From JAICIG01 sp035532215 (GTDB taxonomy: Bacteria > Planctomycetota > Planctomycetia > Pirellulales > JAICIG01), in NCBI GenBank assembly GCA_035532215.1, contig DATKRK010000196.1:1-8647 (forward strand): a stretch of 8,647 bases of DNA. Direction: 5' to 3'. This document shows, piece by piece, positions 1-6,276 of the stretch. The translations under genes were made by a program, and so were the position numbers. Under the pieces are notes generated by a model. The model ran no database searches. It saw nothing but the letters and a program-made list of their open reading frames with translations, and had not been told where the DNA came from. Positions within the stretch are counted from its first letter, which is position 1; each line of letters begins with the position of its first letter.

Positions 1-62
1 AGGCCAAAAGCTGGCCCAAGGATGAAATCCTCGTCTTCGAGCGAGAGCTGCGACTCGATTGA
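1..62 (+). CDS. 3' end of a multiheme cytochrome paralog (partial)
   Basis: Reading from base 3, the strand encodes AKSWPKDEILVFERELRLD and then TGA at 60-62. The last 19 residues of the pentaheme cytochrome encoded on the opposite strand (429-2006) are AKSWPNDEILVLERELRLD, so 17 of 19 match. At DNA level 54 of the 60 bases are the same, and four of the six differences are silent third-position changes, so this looks like a diverged but still translated copy rather than a recent duplicate or assembly artefact. The rest of the gene lies left of the window. By homology it should be another exported c-type cytochrome, but no heme motif is visible in this fragment. The two genes are convergent, with 366 bp between their stop codons. 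Confidence 0.8.
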   Translation, partial: AKSWPKDEILVFERELRLD

Positions 63-65
63 CGC

Positions 66-166
66 AATCGAGGGACGGGCGCCCTCGCCCGACTCAGGAT
101 TGGACTACGCAATGGAGGGACGGGCGCCCCCGCCCGGCGCAATGTAGGACCGGGCGCCCCCGCCCG
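66..166 (+). repeat. Three 26-bp hairpin repeat units, forward orientation
   Basis: Units lie at 66-91, 111-136 and 141-166. The consensus is AATGGAGGGA followed by CGGGCGCCC(T/C)CGCCCG. The second part folds on itself: CGGGCG pairs with CGCCCG around a 4-base loop, and the stem extends to 7-8 bp in some copies. Spacing is uneven (45 and 30 bases). The first unit starts 3 bases after the TGA of the upstream cytochrome fragment, so it may act as a transcript end or mRNA-stabilising structure. There is no U-tract, so a classical intrinsic terminator is not supported. The same unit occurs inverted at 332-425. Confidence 0.85.
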
Positions 167-228
167 CTTCTCAGAACGTCCGCGTGTTTTAATACGACAG
201 GCGGAAGCCAACGAGACGTATAAGCGCC

Positions 229-286
229 TCGTGGGGCGGCCTTCCTCACCCGTCGGCGAATGACGGCCTGGAAGGCCGCCCCACGA
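229..286. repeat. Long hairpin in the middle of the convergent gap
   Basis: TCGTGGGGCGGCCTTCC at 229-245 is perfectly complementary to GGAAGGCCGCCCCACGA at 270-286, giving a 17-bp stem. The 24-base interior holds a second small stem, CCGTC (250-254) with GACGG (262-266). The structure is near the midpoint between the two convergent stop codons (62 and 429). It could work as a factor-independent block to transcription from both sides, or be another dispersed palindromic repeat. No poly-U run follows on either strand. Confidence 0.8.
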
Positions 287-331
287 CCAAGGGAAGGTCC
301 ATTCTCAGTCGGGCAGGGTATAACCATCAGA

Positions 332-425
332 CGGGCGAGGGCGCCCGTCCCTCCATTACGCATGACGGGCGAGGGCGCCCGTCCCTCCATTACGTATGAC
401 GGGCGAGGGCGCCCGTGCCGCCATG
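332..425 (-). repeat. Three 26-bp hairpin repeat units, inverted orientation
   Basis: The units are at 332-357, 366-391 and 400-425, with an exact 34-base period. They are the reverse complement of the 66-166 units. The first two are identical to each other, and the third, nearest the cytochrome stop codon, has diverged at its outer end (CATGGCGGCA in place of AATGGAGGGA). In the extended form, GACGGGCG pairs with CGCCCGTC around AGGG, an 8-bp stem. The 8-base gaps between units are far too short for CRISPR spacers. Confidence 0.85.
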
Positions 426-428
426 GCG

Positions 429-2006
429 TCAATCGAGGCGCAGCTCGCGCTCGAGGACGAGAATCTCATCGTTGGGCCAGCTTTTGGCCTCGACTGTTTC
501 GGGCCAGAAGCGGCGATACCAGAGTTGTACGCGAACGCGGCGTGTGACCGGCGGAAATGTCCAGCGACTTTTCTCCGGCCTTTCGGGCGCCAAACGCGTG
601 TCGACGAACGTCACGCCCGCCCGCCAAAAGGGCGCCGGAGCGCGGCCGTCCGGCTCGCTCAACAGCCTGGCGAACAGCCGGCCCGGACGTTGCGCCAGCG
701 AGCGGCCGGCTGCTTCCGGCAATCGTGGACCGGAGACCGCATCGAGCGCTTGACCTTCCGAATCGAACGCTTCCGCCGACAGCGCCAAATGTCGATCGAT
801 AAAGCCGGTCGGCACGCGGTGCCCGACGTCGCGCGCCGCCAGCTCGACGCTGACTTCGAACCCCGCGGCCGCGTCCTTGCCCTCGATCGATAGCTTGAGG
901 CATTTCTTCAGCATCGCCTCGCGCCCGCCCGGCAGCAGTCGATGACTGGCCAGCGTCCTGGGATCGCGTTCGACGCCGCCCGCGCCTGGAGCGATGTTCG
1001 TCAGCGATCCGGTCGGCGCCATGTGGCAGGTCTGACACTGCTTGCCCTGTTGGCGAGCCGGACTCTCGAACCATTCGGAATAGGTCGTGTAAACGGGCAC
1101 GCCAAACACGACGCCCTCGTGGCACGAGGCGCAGAACCGGCTGCTTTGCTGCAACGGGGAATAAACGTCCTCGCCGCGGGCCACGTCGTCCAACGGTCCG
1201 AAAAACACCTGTCCTTGCTCGGGCCGCAGCCATTCGAGGGCGAACCGGCCGTGAGCCAGGCCCAGGTGTTCGGTCGAGACGTTGCGGATCTTGTGGCACA
1301 GATCGCAATGCACCCCTTGCGCGGCGACGCCCGAGAGGCCGCGCAGATCGTCGAACGCCGGCTCGTTGGGTTCGAGCGACGGCGCATGGCACGACGTACA
1401 CACGCCCGCGCCGTGCGGATGCTCGGCCAACAAGCTCCAGCCTCGTTCGGGTCGGCCCTGCCAATCGCGGCCGTCATAGAGATTCGCAAACCGCCGATTG
1501 TTCGCCGCAGCGGCATGCGCGCTGAGCTTCCATTCGTCGTAAATCTCCTGGTGGCAGTTGCCGCAATTCTGCCGCGCGGCCTGGTCGGGCGTCGGATCGA
1601 CCCAAGCGTAGCGAGCGCAATCTTGCTCGGGCAAAAGCTTCAACTCGATTTCGATTGCATTCGCATCGGTTTCGTTCGACAGCGACCGGCCGCCGATGAA
1701 GTATCCGGCCTTCGAAGCGGTCAGCGTGAATTCGCCGGCGATCGCTCGCGGGCGAGCCAGTGCGAAACGCCCCGCGTCATCCGTGAGCGTCGACGCCGAC
1801 CGGCCTTGGATGCGAACCAGTGCAGCCGCGACGGGTTCTCCTTGGGCTTGCACTCGGCCGGCCAAGGTCGGGCGCGCCGGCTGGCTGGCCGGCATGGTTT
1901 CTTGCAGGGCCCGCGGCGGCTTTGCGCCGCTGCGCTGCCAAAGAACCGCGCCAATCCCCATCAAGGCCGCCAGCAGTATCAAACCGAGCCAAGTCGAACG
2001 ACGCAT
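429..2006 (-). CDS. Membrane-anchored or exported pentaheme c-type cytochrome with N-terminal carboxypeptidase-regulatory-like domain
   Basis: The protein is 525 aa from the ATG at 2006. The reading frame is open up to 2285, but that extension looks non-coding, whereas the 2006 start gives MRRSTW followed by a hydrophobic stretch at residues 6-23, a signal peptide or N-terminal anchor. Residues about 47-124 resemble a carboxypeptidase-regulatory-like beta-sandwich (TLAGRVQAQGEPV, TDDAGRF, SKAGYF). Five CXXCH heme-attachment motifs follow: CGNCH (148-152), CTSCH (203-207), CDLCH (234-238), CASCH (292-296) and CQTCH (324-328). GHRVPTG near residue 395 lies in a C-terminal part without hemes. 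By family knowledge such proteins carry covalent heme c and move electrons in the periplasm; the partner and substrate cannot be read from the sequence. No clear Shine-Dalgarno precedes the start. A paralog ends at base 62, tail to tail with this gene. The next gene on the other side is divergent, 277 bp away. Confidence 0.88.
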   Translation of the reverse strand: MRRSTWLGLILLAALMGIGAVLWQRSGAKPPRALQETMPASQPARPTLAGRVQAQGEPVAAALVRIQGRSASTLTDDAGRFALARPRAIAGEFTLTASKAGYFIGGRSLSNETDANAIEIELKLLPEQDCARYAWVDPTPDQAARQNCGNCHQEIYDEWKLSAHAAAANNRRFANLYDGRDWQGRPERGWSLLAEHPHGAGVCTSCHAPSLEPNEPAFDDLRGLSGVAAQGVHCDLCHKIRNVSTEHLGLAHGRFALEWLRPEQGQVFFGPLDDVARGEDVYSPLQQSSRFCASCHEGVVFGVPVYTTYSEWFESPARQQGKQCQTCHMAPTGSLTNIAPGAGGVERDPRTLASHRLLPGGREAMLKKCLKLSIEGKDAAAGFEVSVELAARDVGHRVPTGFIDRHLALSAEAFDSEGQALDAVSGPRLPEAAGRSLAQRPGRLFARLLSEPDGRAPAPFWRAGVTFVDTRLAPERPEKSRWTFPPVTRRVRVQLWYRRFWPETVEAKSWPNDEILVLERELRLD

Positions 2007-2283
2007 GGGAAAACGGCGCCTGCGGTCAGTTTCTCGCAAGTTGCCCGAACAGCTCTGAGTTTGGCCGATCCGGATGGATCGTGCAAACGGCGCGGCTGGC
2101 TCGGGTAATCTTATCGGCCGTCGGTCGGGCGCATCATCCTTCTGCTGGCCTAGGTCGTTTTTCTTGCAATTGCCCTCCGCCAACGGTTCAATAGCGGCGT
2201 TGAGAAGCGGACGAAAACACCGCGCCCGTGGTTTCTCAAGGATACGATGCCGCAACTTACTTCCCCCGCACGAAAGCTCTGGC
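2007..2283. other. Divergent intergenic region between cytochrome and exported protein
   Basis: This 277-bp gap should hold the promoters for both flanking genes. I see no convincing -35/-10 pair on either strand; the best -10-like hexamer for the cytochrome is TAAGAT (complement of 2108-2113), with a poor -35. CGATCC (2066-2071) and GGATCG (2076-2081) form a 6-bp dyad around GGAT that could be an operator. TTGAGAA (2200-2206) and TTCTCAA (2233-2239) could pair in the leader of the + strand gene, with GCGG/CCGC inside. All of these are weak signals. Confidence 0.35.
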
Positions 2284-4113
2284 ATGTTTGCACGCGCGTC
2301 TTTTGTCGTTCGCCTTTTGACCGCCGGCGTCTATTGCCGATTGCTCTTACCCGCCGCGGATGTCGCCGCGGGCGAGGCGGTCGTCGCTGTCGACTCGCCC
2401 ATGCCGCCGCCGGCCTGGGCCGTGCTCCAGCGCGAACTGCTGCGGGCCAACGAGCGGGCTTGCGCGGAATTCTTCGACCGCTATTTCGATGACCGCGGCT
2501 ATCTGGAGTGCGTCGAGCGCTGGGGCGGCGATGACGGGCCGGACGACGCCATCGAGAACGTCAACGATTGGCCGATCTTACATGCCTTGGGCGCGAGCGA
2601 TTCAATCCTGCGGCTCTACCAGCGCGCCTGGGAAGGACATCTGCGGCAGTATACGGCCGCCCGCACCACCGACGTCGAGTTCGCCCGCGACGGCATGTAC
2701 TACAAAGAGTTCCCGGTCAAGATGGATTGGCTGCACAACGGCGAAGGGCTGACCGTCTTCAACCTGCAAGGCCTTTCGGATCCGCACGACGTCAAGTTCC
2801 AGCAGCGCGTGCGGCGATTCGCCGGCTTCTACATGAACGAGGAGCCGGGCGCGGCGAATTACGACCCCGAGCACAAAATCGTCGTCAGCCTGTTCAACGG
2901 CAGCCGCGGGCCGCTGTTGCGAAAGGCCACGGCGCTCGATTGGGCGGGCGACCCGATCGAGGTCGAAGGCCGCTTTCGTCCGGGGCACGGCGAGCACACC
3001 TACGCCCAGATGCTCGAGCACTTCAAGGACTACAACGACATTCTCGGCGATCATCCGCAGAATCTGCTGACGACCTCGCTGGCCTTGAACGCCTACATGC
3101 TCGGTCACGAGCAGAAGTATCGCGACTGGCTGCTGGAATACGTCGACGCCTGGTCCGAGCGAGCCGCCGCCAACGGCGGCATTCTGCCGACCAACATCGG
3201 CCGCGACGGCAAAATCGGCGGCGATTGCGGCGGCCGTTGGTACGGCGGCGTCTACGGCTGGGGCTTTACCGTCATCGATCCGGTCACTGGCAAGCCGGTC
3301 AACCGCAACCTGCACCACTTGGGCCTGAACGGTTTCGGCAACGCGCTGTTGTTGACCGGCGACCAGCGCTACGTCGACGTCTGGCGCAAGCAGATCGACG
3401 CCGTCAACTCGCACGGCCAGGAAATCGACGGCCGCGTGATGTATCCGCGGATGCACGGCGAAAAAGGTTGGTACGCCTGGGAACCGGAAAAATATTCGCT
3501 CGGCGCGCTGAACGTTTACTACTGGTCGATGGATCGCGCCGACCTGGCCCGCGTGCCGAAATCCGCCTGGCTGGAATTTCTCGAAGGCCGGCGGCCGGAT
3601 TACCCGGTCGAAGCGCTCGCGCGCGATTTTGACGTCATCCGCCGCAAGGCGGCCGGGCAGCGGGCCGATACGACCACGCCCGACACGCGGCTGGCCGACG
3701 ATCCGATGAAGTTCAACCCCGCGACGGTCGAGACCTTGGTGAACCTGACGCTCGGCGGCCTGCACCCAGGGCATCAAGGAGCGCCGTTGCACTGCCGGCT
3801 GCGTTACTTCGATCCGCTCGCCCGCCGCGCCGGCCTGCCCAACGACGTGGCGGCGCTGGTCGAAAAGCTCTCGGCCGATTCGACCGTGGTGACGCTGGTG
3901 AACGTCAACCAGTGCGAGCCCCGCGAGTTGATCGTACAAGGCGGCGCCTACGGCGAGCACCAATTGGCCAGCGTCGAAATGGGCGGCAAGAGCATTCCTG
4001 TCGACCGATCCCATTTCCGCGTTCGCTTGGCGCCAGGCGCCGGCGCGCGGCTGACGATTGCAGGCAAGCGCTATGCCAATGCGCCGACGATGTGGGCGCC
4101 GTGGGATCGGTAA
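2284..4113 (+). CDS. Exported protein of unknown function, possibly alpha-helical-toroid fold
   Basis: The product is 609 aa from the ATG at 2284. I chose this start because it gives a short basic N-terminus and a hydrophobic stretch (about residues 7-30) like a signal peptide; the open frame upstream to 2074 reads as non-coding. I do not recognise a named family. Residues about 45-450 are rich in helices and aromatic residues, with distinctive segments NDWPILHALGASD (94-106), GHGEHTYAQMLEHFKDYND (234-252), GGILPTNIGRDGKIGG (298-313), GGRWYGGVYGWGF (316-328) and RVMYPRMHGEKGWYAWEPEKY (384-404). This recalls (alpha/alpha) barrel glycan-active enzymes, but that is an impression of fold, not a domain match. 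Residues about 500-595 look like a C-terminal beta-sandwich (LHCRLRYFD, VVTLVNVNQ, RVRLAPGAGARLTI). There is no obvious Shine-Dalgarno. The gene is divergent from the pentaheme cytochrome and convergent with the kinase gene. Confidence 0.85.
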   Translation: MFARASFVVRLLTAGVYCRLLLPAADVAAGEAVVAVDSPMPPPAWAVLQRELLRANERACAEFFDRYFDDRGYLECVERWGGDDGPDDAIENVNDWPILHALGASDSILRLYQRAWEGHLRQYTAARTTDVEFARDGMYYKEFPVKMDWLHNGEGLTVFNLQGLSDPHDVKFQQRVRRFAGFYMNEEPGAANYDPEHKIVVSLFNGSRGPLLRKATALDWAGDPIEVEGRFRPGHGEHTYAQMLEHFKDYNDILGDHPQNLLTTSLALNAYMLGHEQKYRDWLLEYVDAWSERAAANGGILPTNIGRDGKIGGDCGGRWYGGVYGWGFTVIDPVTGKPVNRNLHHLGLNGFGNALLLTGDQRYVDVWRKQIDAVNSHGQEIDGRVMYPRMHGEKGWYAWEPEKYSLGALNVYYWSMDRADLARVPKSAWLEFLEGRRPDYPVEALARDFDVIRRKAAGQRADTTTPDTRLADDPMKFNPATVETLVNLTLGGLHPGHQGAPLHCRLRYFDPLARRAGLPNDVAALVEKLSADSTVVTLVNVNQCEPRELIVQGGAYGEHQLASVEMGGKSIPVDRSHFRVRLAPGAGARLTIAGKRYANAPTMWAPWDR

Positions 4114-4122
4114 TGCCGCGCT

Positions 4123-4166
4123 CTGCTGTGCAACTTTAACGAAGGGAACGCGCACACGCGCAGCAG
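4123..4166 (+). other. Stem-loop just after the exported-protein gene
   Basis: CTGCTGTGC (4123-4131) can pair with GCGCAGCAG (4158-4166) as a 9-bp stem with one G-U pair and a 26-base loop, starting 10 bases after the TAA at 4111-4113. The position suits a transcript end, but no U-run follows (ATAAAGCC), so it is only a weak terminator candidate. Confidence 0.3.
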
Positions 4167-4215
4167 ATAAAGCCTTTCCGGAAGAACGATCTTGATTAAG
4201 TGATCGAGTAGGAGG

Positions 4216-4350
4216 TGCACCACGGAGGCACGGAGAACACGGAGCGGCGAAGCCGCGACCATAGTCGCTTTTCGCTCCGCGAAAAAGGCGCCTTTTTCGC
4301 GGAGCGAAAAGCGACTTTCTTGCAGATCGACTTTATGCCTCCGTGGTGCA
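4216..4350. mobile_element. MITE-like palindromic element with 15-bp terminal inverted repeats
   Basis: TGCACCACGGAGGCA (4216-4230) is the exact reverse complement of TGCCTCCGTGGTGCA (4336-4350), bounding a 135-bp element with no credible gene. Inside the left end, CACGGAG occurs three times (4221-4227, 4229-4235, 4238-4244), followed by a small hairpin GCGGC-GAA-GCCGC (4244-4256) and then the 54-bp palindrome. From memory, strings like CACGGAGGCACGGAGAACAC recur in many environmental bacterial genomes, usually in non-coding positions. The element fills most of the gap between two convergent genes and ends 11 bases short of the kinase stop codon. No flanking target-site duplication was evident. 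It could instead be a compound repeat that was never mobile. Confidence 0.6.
4263..4316. repeat. Perfect 54-bp palindrome
   Basis: The 54 bases are identical to their own reverse complement, centred between 4289 and 4290 in GGCGCC. The arm reads AGTCGCTTTTCGCTCCGCG and then AAAAAGGC into the centre. As RNA it would form a stem of more than 20 bp from either strand, so it could end or protect transcripts of both convergent genes (stops at 4111-4113 and 4362-4364). As DNA it could extrude as a cruciform. The symmetry is a direct reading; the role is inferred. Confidence 0.9.
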
Positions 4351-4361
4351 ATCCTCGTCGT

Positions 4362-5804
4362 TTACGAAGAGGAATAGCGAAACCAGCCCAGCGCCGCTTG
4401 ACGGCATTCGATCGCGCCGGTTCCGACGGCGGCCGAAAGGGCGGCGCCGAAGGCCGCCTCTTCGCGCCGCTCGCAAAGGGCCAACGGCATCCGGAACTCG
4501 CTGGCAATCGCCGCGGCCAGTACGGCATTTTCTCGCAACCCATTGCCGGCGCCGATGAGCTTGTCGCGCGGGGCGCCAAGGGCGCTGGCAATCTCGTCGT
4601 AGCCTTGGCGGAAGATGCGGGCCATGCCTTCGATCAAGGCTCGCGTGACGTGGGCCGGCGTGAAGTTCTCGGCCGAGGCGCCGCTGAACGTGGCCCGCAA
4701 GTCGGGCTGGCTGCGCGTGCCGGTGAAGAGCGGCTCGCAGCGCAACCCTCCGGCGCCGGGCGGCACGCTCGCCGCGAGTCGATTCATCGCCTCGAACAGC
4801 GACCCCGAGGCCCCGGCGCCGGGCGCCATCGCGCAGGTCTGCCGAAAGAAGCGTTCCAGAATCGCGTAAGTTCGGCCGCCGCATAGCCCCGCACTGACCA
4901 GCAAGTACCCGCCTGGGAAGGGCCGCGTCTCCAGTCGTTCGCTATAGACGAATCGCGGGCTGAACGCGGCCACCTGGCCGCCGGTGCCGACGTTGACCAG
5001 CACGGAGCTCGCCAGATCGGCGACGCTGCCGTAAAAGGCGGCCTGATTGTCGCCCAGGCCAACGCAAACCGGCAGTCCGGCCGGCAAGCCCGACTCTGCC
5101 GCGCGTGCGGCGCTGAGCGGCCCCAACGGGGCGCCGCCTCGGGCGACCTTGGGAAAAACCTCGGCCGGCAAATTCAACGCTTCGATCGTCGAACGATCCC
5201 ACTCGCCTTTAGCTACGTCAAACAGCCCGCTGCTGGCCGCCGAGGTCGGATCGGTGACCGGCCGTTGGCCCGTCAAGAGCGCAGCCAGATAGTCGACAAG
5301 AAAACAGGCGGTCGCGCCCGGCGGCAGCCGCCCGTTCGCCCGCAGCCATGCCAAGGTCGTGCCCATGTATCCCGCCGAGAGCGTGCAGCCGGTTCGCTGA
5401 CGAGCTGTTGGCCCCGCCGCCTGGCGAACTTCATCCAGCCAGGTCCGGCCGCTTGCCGGGTTGATGCCTTCAGCCCGGCGATCTTGCCAATTGATGAACG
5501 GTCCCAGCGGAGAAAGCTGCTCGTCGACGAGCACCACGCCATGTTGCTGGCCCGTGAGCCCGATCGCCGCCGCTTGCCGCGCTCGCGGTCCTAGCGTTGC
5601 CGCCATCTCGCCTAGCGCGGCCCACGCGGCGGCCGCGATTCGGCTTGCGTCCCACTCGCTATAGCCACGGACCTTGCCGTCGGGGGCAGTGATTTCGGCG
5701 TCGTTCGGCCGCGTACTTCGGGCGACGATCTCGCCGCTGGCGGCATCCACGGCCAACGCGGTAATGGTGGTCGTCCCCACGTCGAGTCCTATCGCCAGCG
5801 GCAT
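4362..5804 (-). CDS. FGGY-family carbohydrate kinase, sedoheptulokinase-like
   Basis: The protein is 480 aa, the usual size for FGGY sugar kinases, which transfer phosphate from ATP to a hydroxyl of a sugar or polyol in the cytoplasm. The N-terminal phosphate-binding segment is AIGLDVGTTTITALAVD (4-20). GLTGQQHGVVLVD (82-94), FINWQDRR (103-110) and DPTSAASSGLFD (185-196) are typical substrate-side segments. GLGDNQAA (249-256) holds the likely catalytic Asp252. NVGTGGQ (271-277) and GAGNGLRENAVLAAAIASEF (418-437) belong to the ATP-binding half, and EEAAFGAALSAA (448-459) is the usual C-terminal signature. GQQHG, the GDNQ/GTGGQ pair and LCGGRTYALLER-like text (here LCGGRTYAILER, 307-318) favour sedoheptulokinase over xylulokinase, but specificity is not certain. 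AGGAG (complement of 5811-5815) lies 6 bases before the ATG, supporting the start. The gene stands alone, divergent from the lipoprotein. Confidence 0.9.
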   Translation of the reverse strand: MPLAIGLDVGTTTITALAVDAASGEIVARSTRPNDAEITAPDGKVRGYSEWDASRIAAAAWAALGEMAATLGPRARQAAAIGLTGQQHGVVLVDEQLSPLGPFINWQDRRAEGINPASGRTWLDEVRQAAGPTARQRTGCTLSAGYMGTTLAWLRANGRLPPGATACFLVDYLAALLTGQRPVTDPTSAASSGLFDVAKGEWDRSTIEALNLPAEVFPKVARGGAPLGPLSAARAAESGLPAGLPVCVGLGDNQAAFYGSVADLASSVLVNVGTGGQVAAFSPRFVYSERLETRPFPGGYLLVSAGLCGGRTYAILERFFRQTCAMAPGAGASGSLFEAMNRLAASVPPGAGGLRCEPLFTGTRSQPDLRATFSGASAENFTPAHVTRALIEGMARIFRQGYDEIASALGAPRDKLIGAGNGLRENAVLAAAIASEFRMPLALCERREEAAFGAALSAAVGTGAIECRQAALGWFRYSSS

Positions 5805-5810
5805 CGCTCG

Positions 5811-5815
5811 CTCCT
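5811..5815 (-). promoter_or_regulatory. Shine-Dalgarno site of the kinase gene
   Basis: The complement reads TTAGGAGCGAGCG before the ATG at 5804. AGGAG with a 6-base spacer is the clearest ribosome site among the complete genes here and fixes the start codon. Confidence 0.75.
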
Positions 5816-5843
5816 AACTTCGTCGGCGGCTTGAAAAACGAGG

Positions 5844-5849
5844 ATTATA
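5844..5849 (-). promoter_or_regulatory. Candidate -10 element for the kinase gene
   Basis: The complement of 5844-5849 is TATAAT, an exact housekeeping-sigma -10 hexamer, in the context GAGTATAATCCTCG. A start near 5837 would give a leader of about 33 bases. No good -35 is seen at 16-18 bases upstream. An imperfect dyad, CGCAGGCGCTTGCG (5852-5865), sits in the spacer region and could bind a regulator. Confidence 0.5.
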
Positions 5850-6171
5850 CTCGCAGGCGCTTGCGGAACGAGTTCAGCCGTTGGAAATCGAGGCCAAATA
5901 ACCGCCCGGCGAAGGCGATGAGAATCGCCGCCGTTCGCCGAGCGGCGTGCATTTGCGCAATCCTCGCCGTCTGAACAAGCCGCCCTTGCTCTCACGCCGT
6001 TCGCCGGTTCGTTTTTCGAGCCGACCTGCCTTTCGCAGTCGCCCCAGCCCGCGGCCGAGCGTCAAACTTCCACCGCGACGCTGTTTACCGAACTTGTACC
6101 GCCACGGCCTGACGTCTCGCAAATTCTCTTATCCGGGCTGGTTCCTTTCGAACATTGGCCGGGAACTCGCG
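5850..6171. other. Non-coding stretch between two divergent promoters
   Basis: About 320 bases lie between the candidate kinase and lipoprotein promoters. The short open frames here give arginine- and proline-rich low-complexity translations with no recognisable domain, so I call no gene. The one structured element is at 5907-5940. The rest shows no repeat, tRNA or known riboswitch that I can recognise. Confidence 0.45.
5907..5940. other. Bulged hairpin in the divergent intergenic region
   Basis: CGGCGAA (5907-5913) pairs with TTCGCCG (5934-5940), and directly inside it GGCGAT (5914-5919) pairs with ATCGCC (5924-5929) around a GAGA loop. This is a 13-bp stem with one 4-base bulge (GCCG, 5930-5933). 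On the + strand the apical loop is GAGA, a GNRA-type tetraloop closed by U-A. It may be a regulatory RNA element or another dispersed palindrome; it lies upstream of both predicted transcription starts. Confidence 0.45.
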
Positions 6172-6200
6172 TTCAGTCGCCCTAGCCGGTTCGCTATAAT
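6172..6200 (+). promoter_or_regulatory. Candidate housekeeping promoter of the lipoprotein gene
   Basis: TATAAT at 6195-6200 is an exact -10 hexamer. With a 17-base spacer the -35 position reads TTCAGT (6172-6177), matching 3 of 6 consensus bases. Transcription would start near 6207, leaving a leader of about 70 bases before the ATG at 6277. The RmlD gene may be read from the same promoter because only 34 bases separate the two genes. Confidence 0.5.
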
Positions 6201-6276
6201 CCGCCGCGACCTATCAACGGCTACGCATGTCTGCGCGTTGATCGAAGATTGTGCTGGCACTTACTTTCAGGTGGAA

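Noticed and set aside
332..425. Regular 34-base-period repeats resembling a tiny CRISPR array
   Set aside because: The repeat is 26 bases and the gaps only 8 bases, with nearly the same sequence in each gap. There are no cas genes, and an inverted set lies nearby.
942..2108. 388-aa open frame on the + strand
   Set aside because: It is antisense to the cytochrome gene with its five heme motifs. The translation has no recognisable domain and is a product of high-GC codon bias.
2007..2285. 93-residue N-terminal extension of the cytochrome
   Set aside because: It places the hydrophobic signal or anchor about 100 residues from the N-terminus and overlaps the start of the divergent gene.
2602..4155. 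517-aa open frame on the - strand
   Set aside because: It is antisense to the exported-protein gene. Its Val/Ala/Gln/Arg-rich translation is typical of a shadow frame, and it runs into the intergenic stem-loop.
4215..4886. 223-aa + strand frame starting MHHGGTENTE
   Set aside because: The start lies in the MITE-like inverted repeat and palindrome, and the rest is antisense to the kinase. HHGGTENTE-type peptides are, from memory, a common false translation of the CACGGAG repeats.
5874..6122. 82-aa - strand frame in the divergent intergenic region
   Set aside because: The translation is Arg/Gly-rich with no domain, there is no ribosome site, and the frame spans the bulged hairpin.
5947..6276. 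110-residue N-terminal extension of the lipoprotein
   Set aside because: It would bury the lipobox signal sequence in the middle of the protein and would span the candidate TATAAT promoter.
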